Program-made: the position numbers and the translations under genes
Part shown: one piece after another, positions 49,503-61,430 of the stretch
How positions within the stretch are numbered: the first letter of the stretch is position 1
How the letters are laid out: each line of letters starts with the position of its first letter
Source: Sipunculus nudus
Taxonomy: Eukaryota > Annelida > Sipuncula > Golfingiida > Sipunculidae
Direction of reading: 5' to 3'
Length of the DNA stretch: 64,000 bases
Assembly (NCBI GenBank): GCA_026874595.1
Contig: CM049314.1
Span: forward strand, 77,018,300-77,082,299
The notes under the pieces: generated by a model
The model's input: the letters and a program-made list of their open reading frames with translations, nothing else
Database searches by the model: none
Told to the model about the DNA's origin: nothing

Positions 49503-51891
49503 AAAATTCATTCTTTATTTTGCACCCGAGGGGCCAAAATATCAATACAGAAACATAACCTAGGTTTATGTATTAATGAAAATAAACTGACCAAGCATAT
49601 GCGACGCTGATGTATCGTTAATTATAGAGACCTGACTCCATCTGTCTGTTTGACTTTGTCACATAATTCTTCCAAAGGTACATTCTCACATGGACGTGGT
49701 CATCGTAGAACTTTCGTGTCATACCCCTGCACTCTAATGGGACCCTGACAGGTTTATTCCTACCAGTTGCAGGAAACATGACGTTTGGTTGCCATTTTGC
49801 TGACACAGTAAATCCCAGATATCACAGATTGCCTGGTATACCGCAATTTACGTTAACTAGTCATTTATATGTTATTTTGAATATATTTAATAAATTATGC
49901 ACATTTAGTAAATATTTAATTAGATTAAAATGGTTTCAATAAATATGTAAAAGTTCTTGGAATTTCCGTGTATATTACATGACTATAAGAATGTGCATCA
50001 TTTCTGAGATAATTAATATTTGTTAACTGAAAATTTATTTCGCATTTGAATAGTCCAGGTTAATACAGGTAAAATGTACAAAATGCTGGCGAAAACATAC
50101 CCGCTTAGGATATGTATGGCCGTATTATCATGTTAGTCACAGCACAAGTCAACACTTGTCGACCCGGCGCATTTGGCAGTGTAAGGGGATTCGTTACTAT
50201 AGTAACTGACGACAAAAGGACTGAATATTTTACGTCATTGAGGTAAAAGTGAACTAGAAGTTCTTAAAGCTAATCCTCCTAACTCAATCGGTTCGGTGTA
50301 GATTTAACCTTTCTGTGTATGTAGATCACCTTAATAGTGTTATGTTTTTTTTTTTCGTTCGCCGTTTGAAACAGCCGATGCCCTATAGTAACAATTCTAT
50401 TCGTCCGTCAGGCCCTGGGACATTGTATCCGTCCACAAATTCGTTTCCGCGTGATAACTCCAGTGTGGATTGACTGATATACACGCCCCACTCAGAGAGT
50501 ACAACCCCAATTGATATTTGTGGTCACAAGGTCCAAGTTCAAAGGCCAAAGGAACATTTTTTTTTTCACAAAAACTGTTGATGAAGTTTTAGTCCAACTT
50601 TTCATCCTCGACAATTAATCGTTCACATATGCCTCTCCCACCAATGAACAAAGGCAATTGACCTGATGTCATAAGGCCAAAGGTTAAGTTCACAGGCATC
50701 CCGTTTTCTTTAAAAAAAAAACAAAAACAGGCAGATCCAACCATCTGACAAAAACCTTCTTTCCTTCCTTTATATTTACGGGCCTTTCGCAGGGCCCATC
50801 GTGACATAACTAAGCTTTGATTTTAAACTATATATTGCTAGATAAAATCTGTATGTGTTTTGATGTATTTTAAATAAAACATTTTTTAACTCTGTATTTG
50901 ATATTGAACAAGTTTAAATGAATCACGAACTGCTGCCGAGAGTTCTAGATACTTAAGTAGGATGAACAGCCAACCTTTGTTTTAACCTTAAGGGAACAGG
51001 TTAAATACAGTTAAATTGAAAATAAGAAATTCATAACCAAGAAATGAGTTTTCTCCGGAAAATAAAAATAAAAGTTTAGTTTTTTACTTTAAGTTTATTT
51101 TTTGCTGAAGTGTTTTCATTTAGCTGCTTTGATTTATTCTATTTTTATTGTGCTTTCTATTAACCATCTTGAAGAAATGTAGCCGGCAGATCAGGTTTTT
51201 CTTGAACGTATCCTTTGCAGAATATAAACAGAAGATTTTATCTCAAAATATCATGTTTAATATTATACAAACGGGAGTTAGGCATGTTCTGTAATCCGGT
51301 TCCTTAATACTAATACATAAAAATATTATTAATATTTATGATTTCAAGGCTACTCATGATATCTGCGGGTTTGTAATTAGAACCAGAATAATATTTGTTG
51401 TGGTCTCATTCTTTCTCTTGTTACTTTATTTGCTACGGTATCCCGCTCATCTGGTATAAGTTATATTTCTCTGCCTGTATTGTGTGATACCTTTAAAATT
51501 ATTTCCGGAAATCCAATATTTAAAATAAATGATACTCTTAAAAATCTAACAAACGTAACGGATAAATTGTGCTTATTAAAAGTACATGTACGTAAAAATA
51601 ACTAAAATTATGTTGTTAACTAACTTTTGGCCATTATCAGGAATATTGATATGGATATAAAAAAATAATCAAAATATCTTATAAACATAACAAATAATTC
51701 ATACTCATTAAAATGATTTATAAATGTCAAAAGTCATTTTTGAAACTTACCTTTAACTTGTCTCCCGTCTTAAAGGTGCTTTTAATCCTTAATAATAAAT
51801 GGAATACAATAACATTGCATGAAAGATTCATGCTTTAAATGGTGTCCCTTCTTTAACATTTATACATATTTGACTTAACAGTGTTATACTA
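49503..51891. other. Spacer to GPCR pseudogene C; contains altered exon 3 copy (49531-49586)
   Basis: The exon 3 copy has lost its clean acceptor (CCCGAG instead of CTGCAG) and has one extra base that shifts the frame. AATAAA is kept at 49581-49586. The remainder follows 19720-22780 and shows the empty sites for the foldback element (about 50340-50400) and the SINE (about 50690). No gene is supported. Confidence 0.55.
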
Positions 51892-54537
51892 AACAAGTGA
51901 CCCATGGGTCATGGCGCTCAGCCGACTGACATATTGATAATAAGTCCTCGCACAGACAACTAATTAAGATAGGTGGCATCATTGTTCATGCATATTAGCT
52001 TAAGTTCATCCAGACCCATAAAAACAACAATTTTGATGACAATCCAACCAGCCTTTCATGAGGAATCTGGCAATTTGTATGTATTTGCATTATTTCTTGG
52101 GTGCTTAAATATACCCCATAACTCTGAGAATATAGGTCACTGTGACCCAATTTCAGGTTTCTGGGGAGAACTTTTGAGGATGTCAAGTAAGAAGATTCTG
52201 GACCCCATGGTTATGATTTGTGCCCTTCTTTGGTATCAAATTTTCAATTATTCTGAAGGGTACGTATGAGCCCCATAGCTCAGAAAATATGGGTAACAGA
52301 GACCTTAATTCAGATTTTCAAGGAGATTTTTCACAGATCTCCCTGGCTGTCAAGTTTGAAGATTCCAGAACCAATGGTTACAATTTGAGCCCTGTTAACA
52401 GACTACCACATCTTTAAAGGTCTCAAAAATAAAGATAAAAAATGCGTAAAAATTCCAAGAAGGCCAGGTGGCACCTCCTGTCTGAAGGAACTGATGAAAC
52501 ACTCCATGATGCTTTTGCATGCAAAGAATAATGCCGATCATTACATTGCACTAGTTGTTCAGATACCAGAGCTTTTGTATCAAATTATTAATTATTCTTG
52601 GGGATACTTCTGAGCCCCATAGCTCGGACAATATGGGCGACAGAGACCTAATTTCAGGTTTCCAAGGAGACTTTTCTAGGGCCTCCCAACATGTCAAGAA
52701 AAAGATTCTAGGTCTAGTCGTTACGATTTGTGCCCTGTAAACAGATAACCGCATTCTTTAAGGTATCAAAAATATATTAAAAAACAAAAAAAATAGTAAA
52801 AAATCGAAAAAATACAGGTGGCGCCACTAGTCTGCAGAAACTGATGAGACACTCCATGATTAGTATCCATGAAAAGAATCATGGTGATCAATGCATTAGT
52901 TGTTCAGATTTTTTTAGCTTTTGTATCAAATGTTCTATTATTGGGGGGGGGGGGAGGGGTAGAAGCCATAGCTCACAGGTTTTGGGTAACAGAGACTTAA
53001 TTCCAGGTTTCCAAGGACATTTTTTATGGGCCTCACCGCATGTCAAGACAGAAGATTCTAAGTCCAGCCATTAAGATCTGTGCCCTGTTAACAGATTGGC
53101 ATCCTTTAAGGTCTCAACAACAGAGAAAAACACCTCATTATCAATATCCATGCAAAGAGTCATGGTAATCAATGCATTAGATCTAGTTCCTGGTTTCCAA
53201 GAAGACTTTTCATGGACCTCTCTGGATGTAAAGTGAGAAGATTCCAGGTCCGGTGGTAACGATTTGTGCCCTGTTAACAGATAACGACATCTTTTAAGGT
53301 ATCCAAAATATAGAAAAAAATCGTAAAAAATAAAAAAAAATACAGATGGCGCCACCAGTCTGCAGAAACATTGCATTATCCATATCCATGCAAAGATTGA
53401 TAGTGATCAATGCATTAGTTGTTCAGATACATGAGCTTTGTATAAATTTTTTCATTATTCTGGGGGTACTTTGGAGCCCCATAGCTGGAAGAATATGGGT
53501 AACAGAGACCTAATTCCAGGTTTCCAAGAAGACTTTTCATAAATCTCTCTCATGAACAGTGAGAAGATTCCAGGTCCAGCGGTTACTTTTTGTGCCCTGT
53601 TAACAGATGGCGGCATCTTTCGAGGTCTCAATATAGATTAAAATATCGTAAAAAATCGAAAAAATACAGGTGGCGCCACCAGTCTGCAGAAACTGATAAA
53701 ACATTCCATGATGAATCTCCATACAAAGATTCATGGTGATCAATGCATTAGTTATTCAGATATTTGAGCCTTTGTTTCAAATTTTTCATTATTCTGGGGG
53801 GGGGGGGGGTACTTCGGAGCCCCATAGCTGGAAGAATATGGGTAACAGAGATCTAGTTCCAGGTTTCCAAGAAGACTTTTCATGGACCTCTCTGGATGTA
53901 ATATGAGAAGATTCCAGGTCCAGTGGTTACGATTGGTGCCCTGTTAACAGATAACGGCATCTTTTGAGGTATGCAAAATATAGAAAAAATCGTAAAAATA
54001 AAAAAAAAAACCGGTGGCGCCACCAGTCTGCAGAAACAGATGAAACATTGCATGATCAATATCCATGCAAAGATTCATAGTGATCAATGCATTAGTTGTT
54101 CAGATTTTTAAGCTTTTGTATCAAAATTTTCATTATTCTGGGGGGGGGGGGGGGGTAGTTCGGAGCCCCATACCTGGAAGAATATGAGTAACAGAGGCTT
54201 AATTCCAGGTTTCCATGAAGACTTATCATGGACCTCTCTGGATGTAAAGTGAGAAGATTCCAGGTCCAGCGGTTACGATTTGTGACCTGTGAAAAGATGA
54301 CGGCACCTTTTGAGGTCTCAGAAATAGAGAAAAAAAAATATTTTGTAAAAAAATTAAAAAAAAAAACAGGTGGCACCAACATTCTGCAGAAACTGATGTA
54401 ACACTCCATAATCAATATCCATGCAAAAAAATCATGGTGATCAATGCATTAGTTGTTCAGAGATTTGAGCTTTTGTATCAATATTCTGAGGGGGTACTTC
54501 GGAGCCCCATAGCTGGAAGAATATGGGTAACAGAGAC

Positions 54538-55432
54538 TAGTGGTGGCAGTCGGTTCCTTTTTCATAATCGATCATCGGTTTAGGAAAACCGATTGATGAT
54601 CGATTATTAATCGGTTCACACAAATATAAAGAAATGTGCAATTATCTGTGAAACTGTACTCTCTTAACCCAGCCGGCATGTCTAAGTAATTCTACCTGAC
54701 GAAAAGAAGTTTTTGCCTTTTTTATATTTTCCTTTTATCACTTAGATATGCTGTTCAAAGTTTCATTTTAACTAATTTTTTTAATCAAGAATTAAACCAC
54801 AGTCCAGGACATCTACTAGCTGGCCCTAATGAATACTCACGCATATCATTTTAACTTCACCACCAGAACTTTCATTTTATAACGATAATGATGACTGCCG
54901 ATGAGCACACTGGTTTCACAGGCCTGCCAGAAAAAAATTACAGGCCCATATAATTTTTGGTAAAAATTAAAAAAATAAGTAATTGAAAGCTAAAAAATAT
55001 AATTACTCATGCGGCAGCGGCACCTGACATCTTTCTAAGAGAATCTTGCAAAAATGGCATGGACCTGGAGGATTATGGAGCATATTAACGCTATACCGCC
55101 CATATTTTGCAATGAACGTCTCGTAAAAATCCTCTCCGCTAATTTTGCAGCTCCCTGCCAGTTCACAGAGGTTTAAGAAGTCCTCCGTTCTTTCATCTAC
55201 TGTGTCATACTCAGTTATATAAGGAGGTTATTTGGGAAAACAGACTCATTTATATGAAGCGCGGAATGTTGTAATAAATAGAAGAGTAATTTTTGCCTAT
55301 AACTTAAAGACATTCTGGTAAAAACAATCATGATTATGATGTAATCGATAGTTGCCTTTCGTTATCGAGCACTTGAAAGTGGCAGCAAACCGACTGACTT
55401 TCGAAAAAAACTCGATGATCGGCCCACCACTA
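54538..55432. mobile_element. Nested hAT-like transposon, 8 bp TSD
   Basis: The element is 895 bp long with ends TAGTGGTGGCAGTCGG and, inverted, TAGTGGTGGGCCGATC. The direct repeat ACAGAGAC occurs at 54530-54537 and 55433-55440. It splits the core-repeat word GGGTAACAGAGACCTAATTC, which is intact in neighbouring repeats. Near the left end AATCGATCATCGG occurs in inverted pairs. A minus-strand open stretch of about 70 codons at about 55010-55225 (with VDERTEDFLNLCELAG) has no recognised domain. Confidence 0.85.
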
Positions 55433-55602
55433 ACAGAGACCTAATTCCAAGTTTCCAAGGAGATTTTTCATGGACTTCTCTGGATGTAAAGTTAGAAGAT
55501 TCCAGGTCCAGTGGTTACGATTTGTGCCTTGTTAACGGACAGACGGCCGGATGGCCGGACGGACGACTGACAAAAAGTGATCGCTATAGCTCAGATAACT
55601 TA

Positions 55603-55936
55603 GGCCAAAAAAATTAAAGATATGGTTCTCAGGCACCGCCCGCATCAATTTTAAACCCCGCATCAAATATTTTTATTTTGAGTTTCAATGAAAACTTTCC
55701 AATTACGAGCTGCTGCCGCTCCGACATTTCTTTCAAGAAGATAAAACCATACAATTTCCTTTGTTTTGTAGTGCTTTTACTTATTTACAGAATAAAACTG
55801 TTATTTTCATGCTTTTCACTTATCATTTGACATTTTTAACGAAACATACCAAAAAAATTAAAATAAAAAAAGCGCCCGCCCGCACTAATTTCTGAAAAAA
55901 AAGTGCCTGAGAAACATACCTTTTTTTATTTTGGCC
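55603..55936. mobile_element. PIF/Harbinger-like MITE, TTA duplication
   Basis: The element is 334 bp long with inverted ends of about 33 bp (GGCCAAAAAAATTAAAG..TCTCAGGCA and GGCCAAAATAAAAAAAGG..TCTCAGGCA). It is flanked by TTA at 55600-55602 and 55937-55939. It sits in the loop of the terminal hairpin of the pearl-like element. The uninterrupted form, GACTTACAGTCAGCTGAG, is at about 37150. The 3 bp TWA duplication and GGCC ends fit PIF/Harbinger. No coding capacity. Confidence 0.9.
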
Positions 55937-56284
55937 TTACAGTCAGCTGAGCTTAAAAGTAGTCACGAATCATATTACATGCTTCATGGGGAGTTTTATG
56001 GTTTGTGTATATTTGGATTTCGGTTTTTGGCATAGTGATAAAGCTTGGTAAGGTTTTCCTGATATTTTCATCAACACGAAGCAACTTCTGCCGGCCGACG
56101 ACTCTGGAGGGAGGCCAGAATTTCGGAAGATCTACGAAATCTATGCAGTTAATATACAGAGCACTCGAGACAAGAAATCCTTGGATAAGGCCGCTGCTTT
56201 TCACTGGAAAGAGATATTTACGATCCCTTGTTGTGATTTCGTCTGAGATCTATGTGTTTATATAAGGAACAAAAACAAGCCACG

Positions 56285-57459
56285 ATGGCTTAAAACGTGA
56301 CTATATCTCACCCAATGAGCGCAGCGACGACGATGTCGTATTCACAAACTCAATGCCTTGAATCTACGTTCACAAATGCATCCAACTGCAGCTATACCTG
56401 CTCAAATTACACACTCTACGAGTCTTTCGACTTTTGGGGCCACAACGACACACCAGACATCCAAGCCATATTGGTTTTATATTTGAATTTTATCATTATA
56501 GTCGTGCTTGGTATTACTCTAAGTGTTTTGTGTTTTCGTCTAAAGATATGCAGAACGTCTCGTCCCACATTTTATTTTCCTCCTTGTATTAGCCGGCATA
56601 GACATGGGGTATCCTTTGAGGGTGTTTTCCGTCAATGGCCTTCCATGTTTCAGTGGCTCCTTTCATTTCAAATCATTATTTGATCCTCACAATATGTCTT
56701 TTCGGGTGCATACTGTCCTTATACGCTATGGACTTGCTTTCCGATTTATCATCCTGTTTGATTTAAGTTTTTACCGTTGAACGATTTCTCGCTGTTTATA
56801 AACCCGTATTATAGACAGGTCTGCACAACGTACCGCGCTAAATGACGTCATTTATACTTTTCAACATCATCACCGCCTTGAAACTTCTATATCACGTGCT
56901 CTTCATTAAAATAATGCCTTCAGAAAATATTTGTGTATTAAGCAATACTCATCAGCAACTTTAAGGTACACTTTATTTCACCGAAGCCACCACTTTTAGA
57001 ATTCTACCCGTGATACTAATAACAATTTTCAATGGAATGATATTGTATCACTTCCGCAGAACGAGCATGCGCACTTCGCTCCGCCATTCTGCCGCGGAAA
57101 GACTGGCAAAAAGGAAAGAGGACAGGAAAAGTCTGACAAGAATTCTTTTTTCTGCCCACTTGCTCTATATAATGCAGTTTTCTATATTTCTGTATTATTT
57201 TTCCCTGTATACAGTGAGCGGACCTCTTTTCCGGCACTCATTGGGCAAGGTGCTGGGCTGTGAGAGTTCCTGTAAATGCTGTTTTTCTCTAGGTGTCTGC
57301 TGCTGCAGGACAATATCAAAGCAACATAGCCTGGTACAAACTGACCAGCCAGTCAAAGATGAACTAAAAAGCACAAAATCCATTGAGACTGTAGAAGGTT
57401 CCCTTACTCAAAAGCAAAGAGTGCAACGGGTGTCAGTATCAGGAGATCACATCTGAAAT
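56285..57459 (+). pseudogene. GPCR pseudogene, copy C
   Basis: The leader from about 56030 is homologous to 490-764. The start ATG (56285) is followed by GCT TAA, a stop at codon 3 (GAT in copy A). A 1 bp loss at about 56530 shifts the frame in helix 1, where the conserved asparagine (N77 in copy A) has already become isoleucine. More indels lie in helices 2 to 4. About 125 bp covering helix 6 and loop 3 are missing near 57152. The C-terminal part (57010-57456), including the cysteine-rich tail, is open but isolated. It cannot make a functional receptor. Confidence 0.92.
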
Positions 57460-57542
57460 GTAAAATCACAATTTGTGAAATCTGTATAAATTCTGTTAAT
57501 CTGTGCTGCGAAAAGGAAATTCGTTAAAAAAATCACACACAG

Positions 57543-57575
57543 GTACACACACACACACACATACACACACACACA
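57543..57575. repeat. (CA)n microsatellite
   Basis: A CA dinucleotide run just behind pseudogene C. A shorter CACACA stretch occurs at the same position behind pseudogene B (about 24047-24063). Confidence 0.85.
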
Positions 57576-60500
57576 CCAACCCTCGTGCACACGAACGCAC
57601 ACATGCAAATCATTCAACCCAGGTTGTGTATACAGGGGGTGAAACGGGTGGCAATAACTTGATCACATTTGAATATTAAATTTAAAAATCAGTAAGGTTT
57701 GTCTGAAAACACTGCGTTTCCACGAATAATGCAATAAAAGTGACTGTTTTGTCTTTGGTGTCATATGTGAAGTGGAAACGTTTATTCAGATGAATACTAC
57801 AGGGACTCTTTGACGGGAACTTTTGTGATTCCTTGGCCATGTGAGCAAAAATAAAATGATTCTGGTGCAGCGGCCGAGGTGATGCGTATCTCGTAATGAC
57901 AGGTTAAAGGATCACCGAGCTTCTCATCGTCCCATGGAGAGTCACATCTTTGCAACTGACCTTGACTTAAGACCTGTCTATTCATTCATGACACCCGTTT
58001 TTACCGAGAAAATGTGGATAATTTTATCCGCAGGGGACAGCCATGCGCAGTGAGTGTTGAAAATGCCAAATTTTGTAAATATTCAATGCTGTTGGGTTTA
58101 GTTTTAGGATGAGAATCACCTAAGCCAATTTTATACCTGGAGCCAACATGAATACGAATCAGTAATATGTAAAAAAGTACTTTTATTTCTTTTCAATGTC
58201 TGCTCTAAACAATGGCCACATATTACGGCGGCGCCCATCGAACATTCCTGTTTACATTTCAACATGTCTCATTTAGAGAACTAATTTTAAAAATGTTTTT
58301 TTTTAAGCATCCGATTTTAAAGGTGTTAATCCAATTAATAAATACTACATTTTAAGGCACATTTCCCTCTCAAAACATTCTGGGAAAAACATGCGGAAAG
58401 ACATTTTGAAGAACTTTATATTGAAAGTTTGACATGTATTGAATAACCGCTGAGTATTGTATTTTATGGATGGAATTTGACAAAGGGATCATGTTAATGA
58501 TCATACTGAAACTCCTTGATTACACTTTTCATTTAATAATGAATGATATGTGTGAAATATGTTCACCTTAATTAAATCTGTGCTTCTTGATGTTGATACA
58601 CGTAATCGTCGTAAAGCACTTTGAACAGAATTTGTACAGTAAAATTTCTATAATGTCACAAATTAACCCGCTTTAAAAAAATTCTGAAATGCGTGGATGC
58701 CAACTATTTGTTTGTTTCACATGTACATTTTACAACCCAAACGCAGTAGCTGCCAATTTAACATTTGACATTTAATACGATGCACGTGAATACAGATAGG
58801 AGCGATTTTATTTTTTGCACGAGTGACTGATTTAACATATAAGATTAGTTTATATGTGCATAAATTGCCGAGATTGTATATGTCATATACTTCAATACCT
58901 TCATAATTGACATATTAGAAACAGTTTTATATGTACATAAATTGCCGATCAATTTTCCTTGACCATTGCATGCAGCTACGCAAATAAGCAAATTCAAGTG
59001 AATGAATCGACTTCCGCCAAGAACAAACCACCTGGACAAACCTCTTCATCGAACACAGTGTTCGATCAAATATACATTCTTAGATGCCAGGACAATCAGC
59101 CTGGGTTACATATACCACAAGACATCTGGTATATCTTCCCTGAGTGACAACTGTGTAAAGCAGGTGTTATATAATCACCTTGATAATGTTTGCTCAGATT
59201 AGGTTTATTTCTATTTGTGCAGTCTCTGATTTGCGCCGCTACGCTATACAGTTAGGTAAATCAGTCAATATCAAACTTTCCATAGGTGTTGGCTGGAAGA
59301 GGATAATTTTCCGGATTTTCAAGGCCCCTGTACGTCAACAACATTGTTTACAAATATGCAGTTCTTTGCAAGCAATATGAATAAGAACATAAAGTTCTGT
59401 AACAGTTTTATTAATCCAGTGCTAAAGTAATCCTAATTACTCTGAATCAGAAGGCTCTGAGTTGTTTTCACGGAATGTTGGAGGTACCTTTCTTGCAAAA
59501 CTACTTATGTCACGCACAAATAATAAGCCGGCTTTTCCACAAAATGTGCTGGAGGCGGCACTTATATTTGATATAAAAGAAACCCATCTAATACTCGAAG
59601 GGGAGATTGTTCTTGGAGTCGTTGCAAGCATCTTGTTTCATTTAACAAAGTGTTATTATAAAGAGAAATATACGATCAATAAAAGTTAAGTATACAAGTC
59701 AAAAATCCAAAGAGTTTAAAATATTGTGGATGCTTTTTTTATTGGCGAGGGGTGTAAATTCGCGATATTCGCGAAAGGGATATTTTTGTGAAAATAAATA
59801 TGTCGCGAATGAGAGGTCCCATCGAAAAAGGCTAAGTTGAATAGTAAACTGCTGATAAAATGAATAATAATAGATCGTGTATATTCAAATATTGATATTT
59901 TCAATGACATCAGATCTTTCCAATTGTTTAACATAAAAAAAACAGTATTTTTTGCATAACAAATTTTTAATAATTAGCTATCATTATAATCGTTTAACTC
60001 TTGTATGTATTTTGAGATCGCGAAAATTGAACCTCACAAATATAAAGCCAACCACATTATAAATTCGTGCTGTCTTTATCTTTATGACGTGCGTTTTAAT
60101 TCCTCGCCAAACTTCGCTAAGTTATAAAAGATAACCTTGGTATGATGAATTTATATTAGAAATATTATTAGCGAGGCCAGGTACGTATTTGACAAGCTCC
60201 AGCGATGAAGGGTAAAGTCAATACACCCTACTAAACCAAAGAATTAGACAAAGCACACATAGACGGTTCGAGGGCTAGGGCTGAAATAATGTAAGAAAAC
60301 AAACTGAAGTTTTTAATTAACACAGTCATTTTGGTTTATGATCGTTTTTGTCTAAAGTTTGCCAGTCCCATTGCATTTTGTAAAAATAAAGCTGGAATTT
60401 GTTTTATTTATATCGTTTAACGTTCAGACTAAATATAAGTTTAAGGAGAGTTGGGTTGTATTATGGTAATCTTTAGACATATTTAATTGAGAAAATTTAT

Positions 60501-60879
60501 ATATTATGCAATGCATTAGATAAGAATATCTTTCCTAATTAGGGAGGTCTAGGTGCGCCTGCGTGGAAAGGGTAAATATTCTGTTTACAGTTAGTATAAT
60601 TTATAGGGTTAATATTCTGTATAGAGGTAAAATTATTTAAGGGTAAATATTCTGTATAAGGCTTATATACTGTATATAGTGCATTTCACAAAATCAGATT
60701 ATAAATTGGTCCTGAACGACTAAGGCATAATGCAGATTATGAAATATGAATCATATTTGCTCATTCCTCTTACGACATAAACTATCAGATATAAGTCTGC
60801 AACTTAATATTTTGTTTTGTAATTTTAGAAGGGTAAGACGAGCTGTCGTCTGCCCTGATTGACCAAAAGGGTGGGCATG
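57576..60879. other. Downstream flank of pseudogene C, with a C-specific insert at about 59700-60055
   Basis: Paralogous to 2055-5380 of unit A. The GAGTCC element of units A and B is absent. About 350 bp at 59700-60055, with CGCGATATTCGCGAA-like words, have no counterpart in units A or B. An open frame at 59462-59689 is not conserved in unit B. No gene is called. Confidence 0.5.
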
Positions 60880-61080
60880 GACCAGTGTACATTTCTTTTA
60901 TGTCGATTGGCCAATTAACGGCTATTTGCACATTTCCTGCAGCCTCATTTTTATGAATAATTTAAGTCTCGGTTTGTCGATAATTGTTTCCTTGTCACTT
61001 TCCCCAATATATTAACAAGGATCAGATTTCATAGAACATATCTAGAGCAATAGCGGTGTATTTAGGTGACGTCATCATAC
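60880..61080 (+). promoter_or_regulatory. Conserved promoter-like region with CCAAT and CRE, unit C
   Basis: Contains GATTGGCCAATTAACGG (60905-60921), the shared GGCTATTTGCACATTTCCTGCA block and TGACGTCA at 61067-61074. The order and spacing to the following exon are the same as in unit B. Retention of the complete CRE palindrome in both units whose exon 1 is open, against drift around it, suggests selection, but this is not proven. Confidence 0.45.
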
Positions 61081-61282
61081 TGATCGTATACCTATCATCT
61101 AAATTGCAAGGTTTTAACTAATTATCGACTGCAATATCATATTTCACATGACTTATTCTATTCAGTAAAAAGTGTGGCAAGTGAAATAAAATATAAAACC
61201 TTTTTTAAGTGCACTTTGAAACCCGAGATACAAGTTGTAAGGAGAGTCCGGGTGTTTCGTTATCGTCTTCACGTGGTTGAGT

Positions 61283-61430
61283 ATGCTGTCTGTTATAACA
61301 AGTAGAAATCATTACTTTGGAGATCAAGGCCGGACGGATATGGGATTTTCAGCAGTAATATTGCACTGGGCATCGACCGTTGCTGGGCAAGGAGATAAAA
61401 ACAGACGAAACAGAAGTTTACATCTAGCAG
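61283..61430 (+). CDS. Exon 1 copy of the candidate small gene, unit C
   Basis: There are 49 codons plus one base, beginning MLSVITSRNHYFGDQGRTD and ending RNRSLHLA, followed by donor CAG/GTGAGA. It is open, and each of its three indels relative to 26061-26202 is a multiple of three. Exons 2 and 3 would be expected beyond the window's right edge at the spacing seen in unit D. Function unknown. Confidence 0.45.

Larger units (their letters stand above)
51892..55958 (+). mobile_element. Large pearl/Helentron-like tandem-core element with nested transposons
   Basis: Inserted between spacer and GPCR leader of unit C (unit A is uninterrupted at about 420-450). The left end AACAAGTGACCCATGGGTCAT matches the element at 28371. 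About eight core repeats of roughly 330-357 bp follow, recognisable by AATGCATTAGTTGTTCAGAT at about 52892, 53411, 53742, 54086 and 54444. The right end has the ACGG-rich stretch (about 55541-55570), GTGATCGCTATAGCTCAG and CAGCTGAGCTTAAAAG. Two other elements are nested in it. Confidence 0.65.

Noticed and set aside
51973-54415. Several open frames of 60 to 107 codons on both strands
   Set aside because: They all lie in the core repeats of the pearl-like element. They recur with each repeat unit and contain poly-G derived proline runs.
48440-54500. CRISPR-like regular repeats
   Set aside because: Units are 155-357 bp, degenerate and without short uniform spacers. They are transposon core repeats in a eukaryote.
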